A stretch of DNA of 64,000 nucleotides, from assembly GCA_035546295.1 (NCBI GenBank), contig DATKBT010000025.1, positions 124,001-188,000 on the forward strand, given 5' to 3'. The DNA is from DATKBT01 sp035546295. GTDB taxonomy: Bacteria > Acidobacteriota > Thermoanaerobaculia > Multivoradales > Multivoraceae. The notes beneath the pieces are model-generated. The model saw nothing but the letters and a program-made list of their open reading frames with translations. It searched no databases and was not told the DNA's origin. The position numbers and the translations under genes are program-made. Of this stretch, positions 1 to 9,764 are shown piece by piece. How positions within the stretch are numbered: position 1 is the stretch's first letter; every line of letters begins with the position of its first letter.

Positions 1-1863
1 GTGGCGCCGTCGACCGCCATCGTCGAGGATGACGAGCGCGCGCCGAGCGGCTGGCTCGCCCGGATCCTGCGCCCCTGGCACCGGCTGGAGTCCTCGATCA
101 CGAGCGCCGCGCTGCTGGCGATGGTCCTGCTGCCGATCGCCGAGATGGTCGTGCGGCTGGTGGCCCAGCGCGGGATTCCCGGCTCGGGCCCGTTCGTCCA
201 GCACCTGACCCTCTGGGTGGGCTTCCTCGGCGCGGCGCTGGCGGCGCGCGAGGACAAGCTGCTGGCGCTCGCCACCGGCAAGCTCCTCCCCGAGGGAAAG
301 TGGCGCAACGCCTCGCGGCTGCTCGCCGGTCTGGTGGGAGCCGCGGTCTCGACCGCGCTCGCCTGGGCGAGCTGGGAGCTGGTCGCGATCGAGCGCGACG
401 GCGGTGCCGAGATCGCGCTCGGGGTCGAGGTCTGGGTTGGCCAGATCGTGCTGCCGATCGCCTTCGTCGTTCTCGCCCTGCGCCTGTGCTGGCGGTCGTC
501 GGGGCGGTGGTGGGGACGCGGAATCGCCCTCCTGGGGGTGGCCGTCGGAACCGTCGTCGCGCACCAGCCGGAGCTTCTCGACGGACGCTCGGCGCTGCCC
601 GGCCTGGTGGTCCTGCTGGTGGCGACGGTGCTCGGCGGTCCCATCTTCGTCGCCATCGGCGGCGCCGCCCTGGTGCTGTTCCTGGCCGACGGCATTCCGG
701 CGGCCGCGATCCCGGTCGAGACCTATCGCTTGTCGGTGTCGCAGTACCTGGCCGCCATCCCGCTGTTCACGCTCACCGGGTTCCTGCTCGCCGAGGGCAG
801 AGCGTCGGAGCGCCTGCTCGAGGTGTTCCGGGCTCTGTTCGGCTGGATCCCTGGCGGCACGGCTGTGGTCTGCGCGATGCTGTGCGCCTTCTTCACGGTG
901 TTCACGGGCGGTTCGGGGGTGACCATCCTGGCGCTCGGCGGCCTGCTGCTCCAGGCGCTGCTCGCGGATCGCTACCCCGACCGCTTCTCGGTCGGCCTGC
1001 TGACCGCGTCGGGCTCGCTCGGGCTGCTGCTGCCGCCGGCGCTGCCGCTCATCCTGTTCGGCATCGTCGCCGAGATCTCGATCGAGGAGCTGTTCATCGG
1101 CGGCATCCTGCCCGGCATCCTGCTGGTGGTGCTGATCGCGGCGTGGGGAATGCGCGTAGGAATCATCTCCCGCGCCCAACGGACCCCGTTCGAGCCGCGG
1201 CGCGCGGCGCGATCCCTGTGGCAGTCGAAGTGGGAGCTGCTGCTGCCGGTGTTCGTGGTCGTCGCCTTCCTGGGCGGCTACGCGACCCTGGTCGAGGTCA
1301 GCGCGCTTGCGGCGTTCTTCGCCTTGATCATCCAGTGTGTCATCCACCGAGACGTGTCGTTCAGCGGGGTGCCGCGGGTCCTCCACGAGTGTGCGGTGCT
1401 GGTCGGCGGTGTGCTGATCATCCTCGGCGTGGCGATGGGGCTGACCAGCTATCTGGTCGACGCCCAGGTCGCCCAGGGCGTGCTCGAGCTGGTGCGCGAC
1501 AACATCGAATCGAAGTTCGTCTTCCTGCTCTGCCTCAACGTGTTCCTGCTGGTCGTCGGCTGTTTGATGGACATCTTCTCGGCGACGATGGTGGTGGTGC
1601 CCCTGATCCTGCCGCTGGGCGCAGCCTTCGGCATTCACCCGGTGCATCTGGGGATCATCTTCATCGCCAACCTCGAGCTCGGCTATCTGACGCCGCCGGT
1701 CGGCCTCAACCTGTTCCTGGCGTCCTACCGGTTCAATCGGCCGCTGCTCGAGGTCTACCGCGCGTCGCTGCCGGCGTTCCTGATCCTGGGCGTCGGGGTG
1801 CTGCTGATCACCTACTTCCCCTGGCTGACTCTCGGGATCCTGGAGTGGCTGGGTCGGGTCTAA
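1..1863 (+). CDS. TRAP transporter, fused DctQ-DctM membrane subunit
   Basis: Predicted 620-residue inner-membrane protein joining the small (DctQ-like) and large (DctM-like) permease subunits of a tripartite ATP-independent periplasmic transporter, which takes up organic acids using an ion gradient and a periplasmic binding protein. Residues about 25-190 hold four hydrophobic segments with the DctQ-type stretch LTLWVGFLGAALAAREDK; about 195-620 form the DctM part with many membrane segments and the family-typical FTGGSGVTILALGGLL and LGYLTPPVGLNLFLASYRFN. The first base of the window is a GTG in frame, so the start may be this GTG or lie further upstream. No binding-protein gene is visible downstream, so it is probably upstream of the window. 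The substrate cannot be read from sequence. Confidence 0.88.
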   Translation: MAPSTAIVEDDERAPSGWLARILRPWHRLESSITSAALLAMVLLPIAEMVVRLVAQRGIPGSGPFVQHLTLWVGFLGAALAAREDKLLALATGKLLPEGKWRNASRLLAGLVGAAVSTALAWASWELVAIERDGGAEIALGVEVWVGQIVLPIAFVVLALRLCWRSSGRWWGRGIALLGVAVGTVVAHQPELLDGRSALPGLVVLLVATVLGGPIFVAIGGAALVLFLADGIPAAAIPVETYRLSVSQYLAAIPLFTLTGFLLAEGRASERLLEVFRALFGWIPGGTAVVCAMLCAFFTVFTGGSGVTILALGGLLLQALLADRYPDRFSVGLLTASGSLGLLLPPALPLILFGIVAEISIEELFIGGILPGILLVVLIAAWGMRVGIISRAQRTPFEPRRAARSLWQSKWELLLPVFVVVAFLGGYATLVEVSALAAFFALIIQCVIHRDVSFSGVPRVLHECAVLVGGVLIILGVAMGLTSYLVDAQVAQGVLELVRDNIESKFVFLLCLNVFLLVVGCLMDIFSATMVVVPLILPLGAAFGIHPVHLGIIFIANLELGYLTPPVGLNLFLASYRFNRPLLEVYRASLPAFLILGVGVLLITYFPWLTLGILEWLGRV

Positions 1864-1931
1864 GCTGCAGGACGAACGAGGGGAGGGAGGATCTCGGTGC
1901 CGGCGGCGGACGACGCTCGCGGGAGCGCGAC

Positions 1932-2405
1932 ATGACGAGCAGGAGCGACCGGCAGCAGCAGGCGGCGTTCTGGGTGCTGATCGTGTTCGCGGTCGCCACT
2001 CTGGTGGCCGGCGCGGGTCTCGTCGAGGCGCCGCCCGCGCCCGGCTGGATCGCGTGGGCGCTGCACCCGCTGCTGTTGGCTGTCGGCTTCCTGTTCGGGG
2101 CGGCCACCGTGCGGCGGTCGCGCGAGGTCGACGCCAGGCGCTGGGAGCTGGTCGAGGACGAGACGTTGACCCGCGGCGAGCGGCTCTACGCACACCGAGA
2201 GGCCGAGCGCGAGAACAAGGTCGCCGGGTCGATCTTCCTGCTCGCCGGGATCTCGGTCGGCGCCTGCGCGGCCTACGTCCTGCGCACGCCGGAGCAGATC
2301 GGTGTCGCCGACTTCCTGATCCTCTCGCCGCTGCTCGGCTTCCTGGCGGGCCTGCTGGTCGTCTCGCGCCGCACGCCGGCCTCCGGACCCCTCGACCGAG
2401 CCTAG
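1932..2405 (+). CDS. Small predicted membrane protein, unknown function
   Basis: 157-residue protein with four likely membrane segments: two near the N-terminus (FWVLIVFAVATLVAGAGLV and a following Leu-rich stretch) and two near the C-terminus (IFLLAGISVGACAAYVL, FLILSPLLGFLAGLLVV). Between them lies a charged stretch with RRSREVDARRWELVEDET. The ATG is preceded by a purine-rich region, and the gene follows the TRAP permease by 68 bases on the same strand, so co-transcription is likely. I do not recognise a family. It converges tail to tail with the Smr-domain gene, with only 21 bases between stops. Confidence 0.65.
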   Translation: MTSRSDRQQQAAFWVLIVFAVATLVAGAGLVEAPPAPGWIAWALHPLLLAVGFLFGAATVRRSREVDARRWELVEDETLTRGERLYAHREAERENKVAGSIFLLAGISVGACAAYVLRTPEQIGVADFLILSPLLGFLAGLLVVSRRTPASGPLDRA

Positions 2406-2426
2406 GTCGGCTCGGTCAGCGCCGGC

Positions 2427-2909
2427 TCAAGGCGCCGGTGGATCCTGGTCCTCTTCGGGCGCCGGCTCGCGAGCCGCGAACCGCGCCAGCGTTGCCCCCC
2501 AGCCGCCGCGCTCGGGCCCCGCGTCGGCGAAGGAGACGACGCGCGGGTCGCGTTCGAGGACCTTGCGAACCGTCTGGCGCTGCTGGCCGATGCCTCGACC
2601 GTGGATGATGCGCACCTCCGAGAATCCCCGCTCCCACGCCTCGTCGAGGTAGGAGGCCACCACCTCCTTGATCTCGCGCGGCTGGAACGGGTGCAGGTCG
2701 ATCGAGTCCTCGATCGGCAGCTCGATCGGTAGCTCGAACGTGTCCTCGATCGATGGGTCGATCGAGTCCTCGATTGGCAGCTCGATGGCCTCGTGCTCCA
2801 CGACCTCACCCTCCGGTTCCGCCTCCGGCTCCGATAGCGCCTCTCGCCCTTCCGATCGGTCGTTGGCCCGGCTGGTCGGGCGGCCGAGCAGTCGCGAGAG
2901 CCAGCCCAC
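2427..2909 (-). CDS. Smr (small MutS-related) domain protein
   Basis: 160 residues. The C-terminal half (about 92-160) matches the Smr domain: a DLHPF-type opening, an amphipathic helix, then VRIIHGRGIGQQRQTVRKVL, the HGRG loop and following helix of MutS2/Smr nucleases. The N-terminal half is low complexity and acidic, with repeated IEDSID / ELPIE units encoded by an imperfect DNA repeat around 2696-2790. The GTG start at 2909 has a GGGAGG Shine-Dalgarno sequence 8 bases upstream, which overlaps the stop region of the large outer-membrane protein gene, so the two are probably co-transcribed. Smr domains act as endonucleases on DNA or RNA; the substrate here is unknown. Confidence 0.8.
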   Translation of the reverse strand: MGWLSRLLGRPTSRANDRSEGREALSEPEAEPEGEVVEHEAIELPIEDSIDPSIEDTFELPIELPIEDSIDLHPFQPREIKEVVASYLDEAWERGFSEVRIIHGRGIGQQRQTVRKVLERDPRVVSFADAGPERGGWGATLARFAAREPAPEEDQDPPAP

Positions 2910-2921
2910 GCCGCGACCTCC

Positions 2922-5900
2922 CTACCTGAAGAGCTTGAGGAAGGCGATGAAGGCGCTCCAGCCGTCGTCGGGGCCCTCGATCGGGGTTCCGACGTCGACG
3001 TTGACCACGGTTCCCCAGGGACCGACGAAGGTGCCCGAGACGCCCAGCCCGGCGAGCATCTCCTGGTCGAAGCCGGCGGGCTCGTCGGTCGCCCAGGCGA
3101 CGTCGGCGAGCAGGTCGACGCGGAAGATCTCGAGGATGTCGAAGCCGTAGCTGAGATGCGCGGCCCAGGCCTCTTCGGCGCGCACGCGATCGGTCTGGTA
3201 GCCGTGGACGCGGATCCCCGAGAAGAACCCGAACTGGTACTTGCTGAAGCGGTCGAGATCCTCACCGCCCGCGTACTCGAGCTCGAGCCCGACCTTCTGG
3301 AAGGACGGCAGGTGCCAGGTCTTGCCAAGTGAACCGACCCAGCGGGTGTACCGCTCCTGGTCGGGGTCGAAGTCGGCGCTCTCCGGGAGCCCCCAGGGCT
3401 CCCAGTCCGAGCGTAGGGTGTAGGAGCCCTCGGCCCGCAGCCGGTACCCGCCGCGGTTGTAGGCCCCGGACAGGGTCAAGGTGTGGTCGAAGTGGTCCTG
3501 CGGCAGGACCAGCTCGTCGGCGGTGTCGTCGGCGCGCGTGAACTTGTTCCACCCGAGCGAGTAGTCGAGGTCGAGCTTGAAGAACTGCCCGAGGGGACGC
3601 CCGATCGTGAGGTCGATGTTGGGTCGCAGCGACTGGATGTCCTCCTCGTTGGCCTCGCGATTTCCGCGGAAGATGGTGTCGGTGCCGGGCACCGCCAGCG
3701 CGAACAGATTCGCTCCGACGTCGAACCTGCTGCCGAACAGGCTGGGGTTCGCGATGTCGACCGTGTTGAGCACCCCGGCGACGAAGGCGTTGACCTGGGT
3801 TCCGGTGTCGCGCCAGTCGAAGGAGAGCCAGTTGACGCCGCCCAGCGGCAACGGGTAGTCGAGCGACTCGTCGTAGAACATGCCCCCGATCAGGAGCGCG
3901 CGGTTCTTGTCGAGCTCCTCCTGGACCACCCGCCCGCCGACGTCTTCGTCCTGGACCAGGTAGCGCAGCCCGACCTCGGTGTCGCGCAGCATCGTGATGC
4001 TGGAGGCGAGCTTGGCGGCAAGCCGCTCCTCGAAGCCCCGGGGATTGATCTCGACGTCCGAGAGGACGACCTCTCGCTCGACCACGGTGGTGCCGTTGAG
4101 GATCGAGAACAGCTGCTGGCCGTTGGTGACCAGCGGCAGGTAGTAGCTGTCGGGCTCCCAGGGCGCCGGCTCCCCCTCCGCGTCGATCGGCATGTACTCG
4201 AGCGTCTCCTCGTTGGACAGCACCTCCCCCTCGAGGCCGAGCTGAACGGCCCGGGTCCGCACCCGGGTGTAGAGCTCGCGGTCGACCCAGACGGTCCCCC
4301 GAAACAGGGTGTCCCCGGGACCGACCGGCACTGCCGGCGTGAAGTCGACGACCCAGGCGTCGCGACCGCGCACGGTGTCGGTGCCGCGGAGCTGGTAGCG
4401 GTACTCGCGGGTGAAGGAGATCTCGAGCGGCATCGCCGACGCCTTCTCGGGCTGGATCAGCGGGATCTCGGGGATCCGTTTGCGGGTCCAGCGCACGCCG
4501 TTGATGTAGAGCTGGTCCCACGCCCAGTCGCTTGGCTCCCCCTGCCGGAAGAAGAAGTCCCCGCTGAAGGTCACGTCGAGCGACTGGACCCCGGTGCCGA
4601 CCTGGAACCGCAGCGAGGTGGTATTGGTTGCGGTGTAGGTGTCGATTCGGCGCGCCTGCGCGTCCTCGAAGGCCTGGAGCCGCCGCAGGATCTCGGCCAC
4701 CGGCATGCTGCGGACGTCCTCGACCAGCACCTGCTCCTCGACGCCTTCGACGCCCTCGAGCGCGCCGACGCCGGTGCGCTCGATCGCGAGCACGAGGGCG
4801 GGCGGCGGGTCGGCGAGCTCGAGCCGGTAGCCGCCGCGCGTGCGGCGGCCGCCGTAGATGGGCTCCGGCTCTCCGGTCGCCGGATCCAGGACGGCGGGAC
4901 TGGTGAGCGTGGGATCGCCGAACTCGAGGGCCAGCCGCTCGGCTCCGGCCGGCGGCTCGACGACCACCCGCAGCGCGAGGTCGCTGCCGCGCACGAAGCT
5001 CCAGGCAGGCGCCCCCTGCGCGGTCGAGTAGGGGTCGAAGCTGACGTCGCCGCGTAGCTCGCTGGCCAGCAGCCGCAGCGGCGCCAGCGTCTCGGAGTCG
5101 AGCGAAGTGGTCTCGAACAGCACGACGGTGGCGCCGCGGGCGGCGGCCTGCGCCGCGCGCGCGAGCAGCCGCAGCGGCTCCTCCGGCAGCGGGATCCGCT
5201 GCGCGACGATCAGCGATCCCGGATCGAGCTGGACGAGCTCGGAGATCAGCTCCTCCTCCAGGGTCGTCGGGCCGCCCGAGGCGTCGAGAGCGGCGCCGTC
5301 GAGATACGCGGCGAGCTCCTCGTCGTAGAGGTCGCGCAGGCGCCCGGAATCCTGGGGCAGCAGGGTCGAGATCACCATCGCGTCCGGCTGGGCGCCGGTG
5401 ACCGCCACGGCCGCGCGCCGGACCAGGTAGCCGTACTCCTCGAGCAGGTCGGCTCCGGCCTCGAACGGGGTCCAGTGGAGCTGGAAGGCCGCGCTCGGCC
5501 CGCTGGCGCGCGCCAGCTCGGCGAGCGCCTGCAGCTCGGACTCGAGGCCCTGCGCGTTGTCGAGCAGGGGCGGACGCGTGCGAAACCGCACCTCGACCCA
5601 GGGGTGAGCCCCGGCCCTCGAGAGCTGCGGGATGACGGCGCGGGCGGCGGCGACCGCATCGGCGTCGGCGAGGTCGGTCGTCCAGGCCACGTACGGCCTC
5701 GCCTCCGGGTCCGGCGCAATGGTCTCGGCGAGGAGACGGGCGGCGGCCGACGGATCGACGACTCGAATTCCCACGCAGGGGCCGCACCGCTCGTCCTGGG
5801 CCGCCGCGACGGTGGCGATCTGAAGGCCGGCGGCGAGCAGAAGCGCACCTCGCCCCCCTCTCGGGCGTCTCGTGGTCGGTGCCGGTCGGAGAGGGCGATC

Positions 5901-5924
5901 AGAGTCCGGGGCGGATGATCTCAT
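2922..5924 (-). CDS. Large predicted outer-membrane protein with glycosidase-like and lipoprotein-sorting-like regions
   Basis: 1000-residue exported protein. A basic n-region and hydrophobic core (GALLLAAGLQIATVAAAQ) give a signal peptide ending near residue 44. Residues about 45-300 look like an alpha/beta soluble region. About 380-620 contain stretches recalling LolA/RseB-type lipid-binding folds (RIDTYTATNTTSLRF, VNGVRW-like and WVDRELYTRVR). From about 660 to the end alternating aromatic/polar strands (LDLDYSLGWNKF, YNRGGYRLRAEGSYTLRSDW, FGFFSGIRVHGYQTDR) end in a terminal aromatic-rich strand typical of beta-barrels. The start at 5924 has GGAAG five bases upstream; an in-frame ATG at 6032 is an alternative. 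Upstream partner of the Smr gene (12-base gap). Function unknown; the domain reading is inference. Confidence 0.7.
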   Translation of the reverse strand: MRSSAPDSDRPLRPAPTTRRPRGGRGALLLAAGLQIATVAAAQDERCGPCVGIRVVDPSAAARLLAETIAPDPEARPYVAWTTDLADADAVAAARAVIPQLSRAGAHPWVEVRFRTRPPLLDNAQGLESELQALAELARASGPSAAFQLHWTPFEAGADLLEEYGYLVRRAAVAVTGAQPDAMVISTLLPQDSGRLRDLYDEELAAYLDGAALDASGGPTTLEEELISELVQLDPGSLIVAQRIPLPEEPLRLLARAAQAAARGATVVLFETTSLDSETLAPLRLLASELRGDVSFDPYSTAQGAPAWSFVRGSDLALRVVVEPPAGAERLALEFGDPTLTSPAVLDPATGEPEPIYGGRRTRGGYRLELADPPPALVLAIERTGVGALEGVEGVEEQVLVEDVRSMPVAEILRRLQAFEDAQARRIDTYTATNTTSLRFQVGTGVQSLDVTFSGDFFFRQGEPSDWAWDQLYINGVRWTRKRIPEIPLIQPEKASAMPLEISFTREYRYQLRGTDTVRGRDAWVVDFTPAVPVGPGDTLFRGTVWVDRELYTRVRTRAVQLGLEGEVLSNEETLEYMPIDAEGEPAPWEPDSYYLPLVTNGQQLFSILNGTTVVEREVVLSDVEINPRGFEERLAAKLASSITMLRDTEVGLRYLVQDEDVGGRVVQEELDKNRALLIGGMFYDESLDYPLPLGGVNWLSFDWRDTGTQVNAFVAGVLNTVDIANPSLFGSRFDVGANLFALAVPGTDTIFRGNREANEEDIQSLRPNIDLTIGRPLGQFFKLDLDYSLGWNKFTRADDTADELVLPQDHFDHTLTLSGAYNRGGYRLRAEGSYTLRSDWEPWGLPESADFDPDQERYTRWVGSLGKTWHLPSFQKVGLELEYAGGEDLDRFSKYQFGFFSGIRVHGYQTDRVRAEEAWAAHLSYGFDILEIFRVDLLADVAWATDEPAGFDQEMLAGLGVSGTFVGPWGTVVNVDVGTPIEGPDDGWSAFIAFLKLFR

Positions 5925-6139
5925 GGAGCTTCCAGGCGAGAGCTCTGGCAGGACGACCCGGTCGGGTCGCGGCGAGAGCTCGATCGGAGGTCGAGTCAGG
6001 GCACTCTGGAGGTTTCGGGCGCGGAATGACATCTGTGCCGGGAACCGGAGGAGCGCGCGAGGGCATTCCTCGCGGTTGGGGAATTGTAAGCGCGAGCCGT
6101 GCGTGCTCCGCCCGACGCGGCGCCATCCTGGGCCTCGCC

Positions 6140-7897
6140 TCAGACCGGGCGGGCGGCGAGCCGCACCACGGCGAGCATCGCGGCGACTCCGGCGGCCAGG
6201 CAGATCCAGCTCGCCACCCCGAACGCGGCCGGGAGCGTGCCGACCAGCACCGCCGCGGCTCCGGCCGTGAGCGCGTAGGGGAGCTGGGTGCGCACGTGTG
6301 CGAGGTGGTCGCACCCAGCCGCCATGCTGGAGAGGATCGTGGTGTCCGAGATCGGCGAGCAGTGATCGCCCCAGACGCTGCCCGACAGCACCGACGCGAT
6401 CGTGCCGAGCAGGACCGCGCCATAGACGGCCGAGCCGGCAGGATGCCCCGCCGCCATGCTGAGCGAGTGCGCCAGCGGAATCACCAGCGGGGTCAGGATC
6501 GCCATCGTGCTCCACGAGCTACCGGTGGCGAAGGCGACGGCGGCCGAGATCAAGAAGCCGAGCGTCGGCAACAGCTGGGGGACCAGCTCTCCTTCGGTCG
6601 CGCGGACCAGGAAGCCGGCAGTGTCCAGATCGCCGCAGGTGGCTCCCAGCGACCACGCGAGCAGCAGAACGACGAACGCCACCAGCGTCGCCTTGAGCCC
6701 CTCGATCGCCGCGCCGGTCGCCTGGCCGATGCTCAGGATCCGCTGGCCGACGGCCAGGCCGATCGCCAGCAGCACCCCGGTGAGGCTCGCCCAGAGCAGC
6801 GCGTGGTAGCTGTTGGAGCTCGAGAGCACGTCGCGCTGCCAGGCCAGCCAGGAGTCGGGGCGTTCGGCGCCGGCGAGCGCTGCGCGTCCGGTGATCTCGA
6901 GCCCCGCGATGGTGACCACGATCACGGAGAGGACCGGGAGGAAGGCGTTGAGCGCGCGGTGAGGCCGGTCCGGGGGCGGCGCCAGCTCCTGGGTCGTGAA
7001 GTCGGCCAGTGGCTTCGCACCGTCCTCGAGCACCGCCCCGGTGGCGGCCGCCCGTCGCTCGGCGCGCAGCATGGGGCCGAAGTCGCGGCGCGAGAACGCC
7101 AGGGCGACGACCAGGAAGAGGACGAAGAACTGGTAGAAGCGCAGCGGGATCGAAGCGACGATCGCGTTGAACGCCGAGCGATCGAGGCCGAGACCGTCGA
7201 AGGCGTCCTGGACCAACCCGATCTCGAACCCGATCCAGGTCGAGATCGGCACGATCGACACCATCGGCGCGGCGGTGGCGTCGACGATGAACGCCAGCTT
7301 CTCGCGGCTGATGCGCAGCCGATCCGTGATCGGGCGCATGGTCGAGCCGACGATCAAGCTGTTGGCGTAGTCGTCGAAGAAGATGGCGACGCCCATCCCC
7401 CAGGTGGCGAGCTGTCCGCGGCGCGCATCGGTCGCCCGCGGCGCCAGCCACTCGACGATCCCCTGAGTGCCGCCGCTCTTGGCGACGACGCCGACCATCG
7501 CACCGAGCAGACCCGAGAAGATCAGGATCGCAGCATGATCGGCGTCGACCAGCGCGCCGAGGACGTACTCGTCGATGGTGCGGGCGAAGGCCGCCAGCGG
7601 GTTCGGACCGTGCACCAGCAGCGCTCCGCTGTAGACGGCGACCAGGAGCGACACGAGGACGTCGCGCGTGAGGATCGCGAGCACGATCGCGAGCAGAGGA
7701 GGCAGCAGGGACCAGAAGGTGCCGGCGGTGAACGGCGGTGCGGCAGTCGTCGCCCCGTCGGCCGCGAGCGCGGGAACGGCGAGCGCGAACGCCGCGAGCA
7801 GAGCCCCGATCGGAGCGAGGCGGCCGAGCCACGATCGGAGCGCGCCGGCGCCGGGGGGGCCCGCGAACGAGGGCGTGCGAGATCGGGGTCCGAACAT
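6140..7897 (-). CDS. NhaC-family sodium/proton antiporter
   Basis: About 585 residues, inner membrane, with some dozen hydrophobic segments. Family signs: FWSLLPPLLAIVLAILTRDVLVSLL near the N-terminus, GMGVAIFFDDYANSLIVG, DATAAPMVSIVPISTWIGFE, and the C-terminal FATGSSWSTMAILTPL and LSGSVWGDHCSPISDTTILS, all characteristic of the NhaC/YuiF ion-transporter superfamily that exchanges Na+ (or organic ions) for protons. I chose ATG 7897, which has AGGGAG just upstream, over ATG 7918, whose upstream AGGG is too close. The ion specificity is inferred. It stands alone on the minus strand, between recA and the large outer-membrane protein gene. Confidence 0.85.
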   Translation of the reverse strand: MFGPRSRTPSFAGPPGAGALRSWLGRLAPIGALLAAFALAVPALAADGATTAAPPFTAGTFWSLLPPLLAIVLAILTRDVLVSLLVAVYSGALLVHGPNPLAAFARTIDEYVLGALVDADHAAILIFSGLLGAMVGVVAKSGGTQGIVEWLAPRATDARRGQLATWGMGVAIFFDDYANSLIVGSTMRPITDRLRISREKLAFIVDATAAPMVSIVPISTWIGFEIGLVQDAFDGLGLDRSAFNAIVASIPLRFYQFFVLFLVVALAFSRRDFGPMLRAERRAAATGAVLEDGAKPLADFTTQELAPPPDRPHRALNAFLPVLSVIVVTIAGLEITGRAALAGAERPDSWLAWQRDVLSSSNSYHALLWASLTGVLLAIGLAVGQRILSIGQATGAAIEGLKATLVAFVVLLLAWSLGATCGDLDTAGFLVRATEGELVPQLLPTLGFLISAAVAFATGSSWSTMAILTPLVIPLAHSLSMAAGHPAGSAVYGAVLLGTIASVLSGSVWGDHCSPISDTTILSSMAAGCDHLAHVRTQLPYALTAGAAAVLVGTLPAAFGVASWICLAAGVAAMLAVVRLAARPV

Positions 7898-7987
7898 CAG
7901 ACTCCCTGCACTGGCCATCCCTGTCGAGGGGCAGGGACCTGCGGTTGACGAGGCGCGGGAATCATCGCACGGCCTCGGCCACCGTCG

Positions 7988-8045
7988 CTCGAGGGCGTAG
8001 AGCTCGAGGGCATAGAGCTCGAGGGCATAGAGCTCGAGGGCACAG
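7988..8045. repeat. 15-bp tandem repeat, about four copies
   Basis: Unit ctcgagggcatagag (first copy has g for a; last copy is partial and diverged). It lies between the recA terminator and the start of the antiporter gene. No coding role is apparent. A separate 15-bp tandem repeat of different sequence occurs at 60068-60112. Confidence 0.9.
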
Positions 8046-8149
8046 TGAACGCCCGGTTGCGAGCCTTGGTTCGAGGCGCGCCGCGCAGGTGCGTCGAGCG
8101 GCCCGGCGCGTCGAGGGGAGGTAGCGAGCAGGCGGCGGAGTCGCCAGAC

Positions 8150-8187
8150 GAAAGCCGGCGCCCGGCCTCGAGCGGTCGGGCGCCGGC
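8150..8187 (-). terminator. Intrinsic terminator of recA
   Basis: Read on the minus strand, GCCGGCGCCCG (8187-8177) pairs perfectly with CGGGCGCCGGC (8164-8154) across a 12-base loop and is followed by TTTCGTCT. It begins 16 bases after the recA stop. Confidence 0.85.
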
Positions 8188-8203
8188 GTCGTTTCGGAAG
8201 GCC

Positions 8204-9253
<1,050 letters not shown>

Positions 9254-9764
9254 TGCCTGGGCTCCTTCGTCCGTCATTCCGATTGGCGACGGACCTCTGG
9301 CAGCGGGCGCTCGACGCATCCGCTGCGAACTTCGACTCGGAGACGGGGCTTCCCCGTGCGATTCTGCCGTGGCCGCCCCGAGCTCCCGCCGGCGGCGAGT
9401 CTCTGATCTCTTTTTCAGAGCCCCTCCGGTCGAGCCCCGCGGACGACCCGCCGCGACGCGCCGCTTCGAGCAATCGCCGTGACTCGCCAGCTGGTTTGGC
9501 GCCCGATCGCCGAGCCGGTTGGACTGTATACTTTTTCAAAGATACGTTTCTGAGGTCGGGGAGGTCGGCGGAGCGCTCCTCGGCACGAGCCCGAGATGCT
9601 GCCTGGCAGGCCTCCTGGTGGTCGAACCCCTAGCCTGAGACGCGCGACGAGACGCGCGACGACCGGGTGGCGGCAAGGGCATAAAAGAAGCGTAATCCGA
9701 TCGGGCGCCGGCGTCAAGGCCGTCGTCGGATCGCGTCGGCGCGCCGGGGGACGGGGAGCCTGCG
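9254..9764. other. Divergent intergenic region between recA and murB
   Basis: 511 bases without a convincing gene. It holds an AT-rich island with a dyad at 9526-9545, a 12-bp direct repeat gacgcgcgacga in two adjacent copies at about 9639-9662, and a second AT-rich spot (ataaaagaagcgtaat, about 9680-9697) that could belong to the murB promoter. The recA transcript, if started at the dyad, would have a leader of roughly 260 bases. Confidence 0.6.
9526..9545. promoter_or_regulatory. AT-rich dyad upstream of recA, possible operator/promoter
   Basis: GTAT-a-CTTT-TTC-AAAG-ATAC is an 8-bp dyad with one bulged base, the most AT-rich spot in the neighbourhood. On the minus strand it contains TATACA, a possible -10 for recA, but no good -35 at 17 bases. 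The adjacent CTGTATAC resembles one half of an enterobacterial LexA site; the other half does not match, so an SOS box is only a suggestion. Confidence 0.35.

Noticed and set aside
3483..5057. Long plus-strand ORF of 524 codons opposite the outer-membrane protein gene
   Set aside because: Its frame mirrors the codon positions of the minus-strand gene and its product is low-complexity charged sequence without motifs; a typical antisense shadow in high-GC DNA.
5879..7948. 689-codon plus-strand ORF opposite the NhaC gene
   Set aside because: Product rich in R/E/Q/D/G with no domain, while the other strand encodes a clear membrane antiporter.
7988..8045. Regular repeats considered as a CRISPR array
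   Set aside because: Units are 15 bp and directly adjacent, with no spacers and no cas genes in the window.
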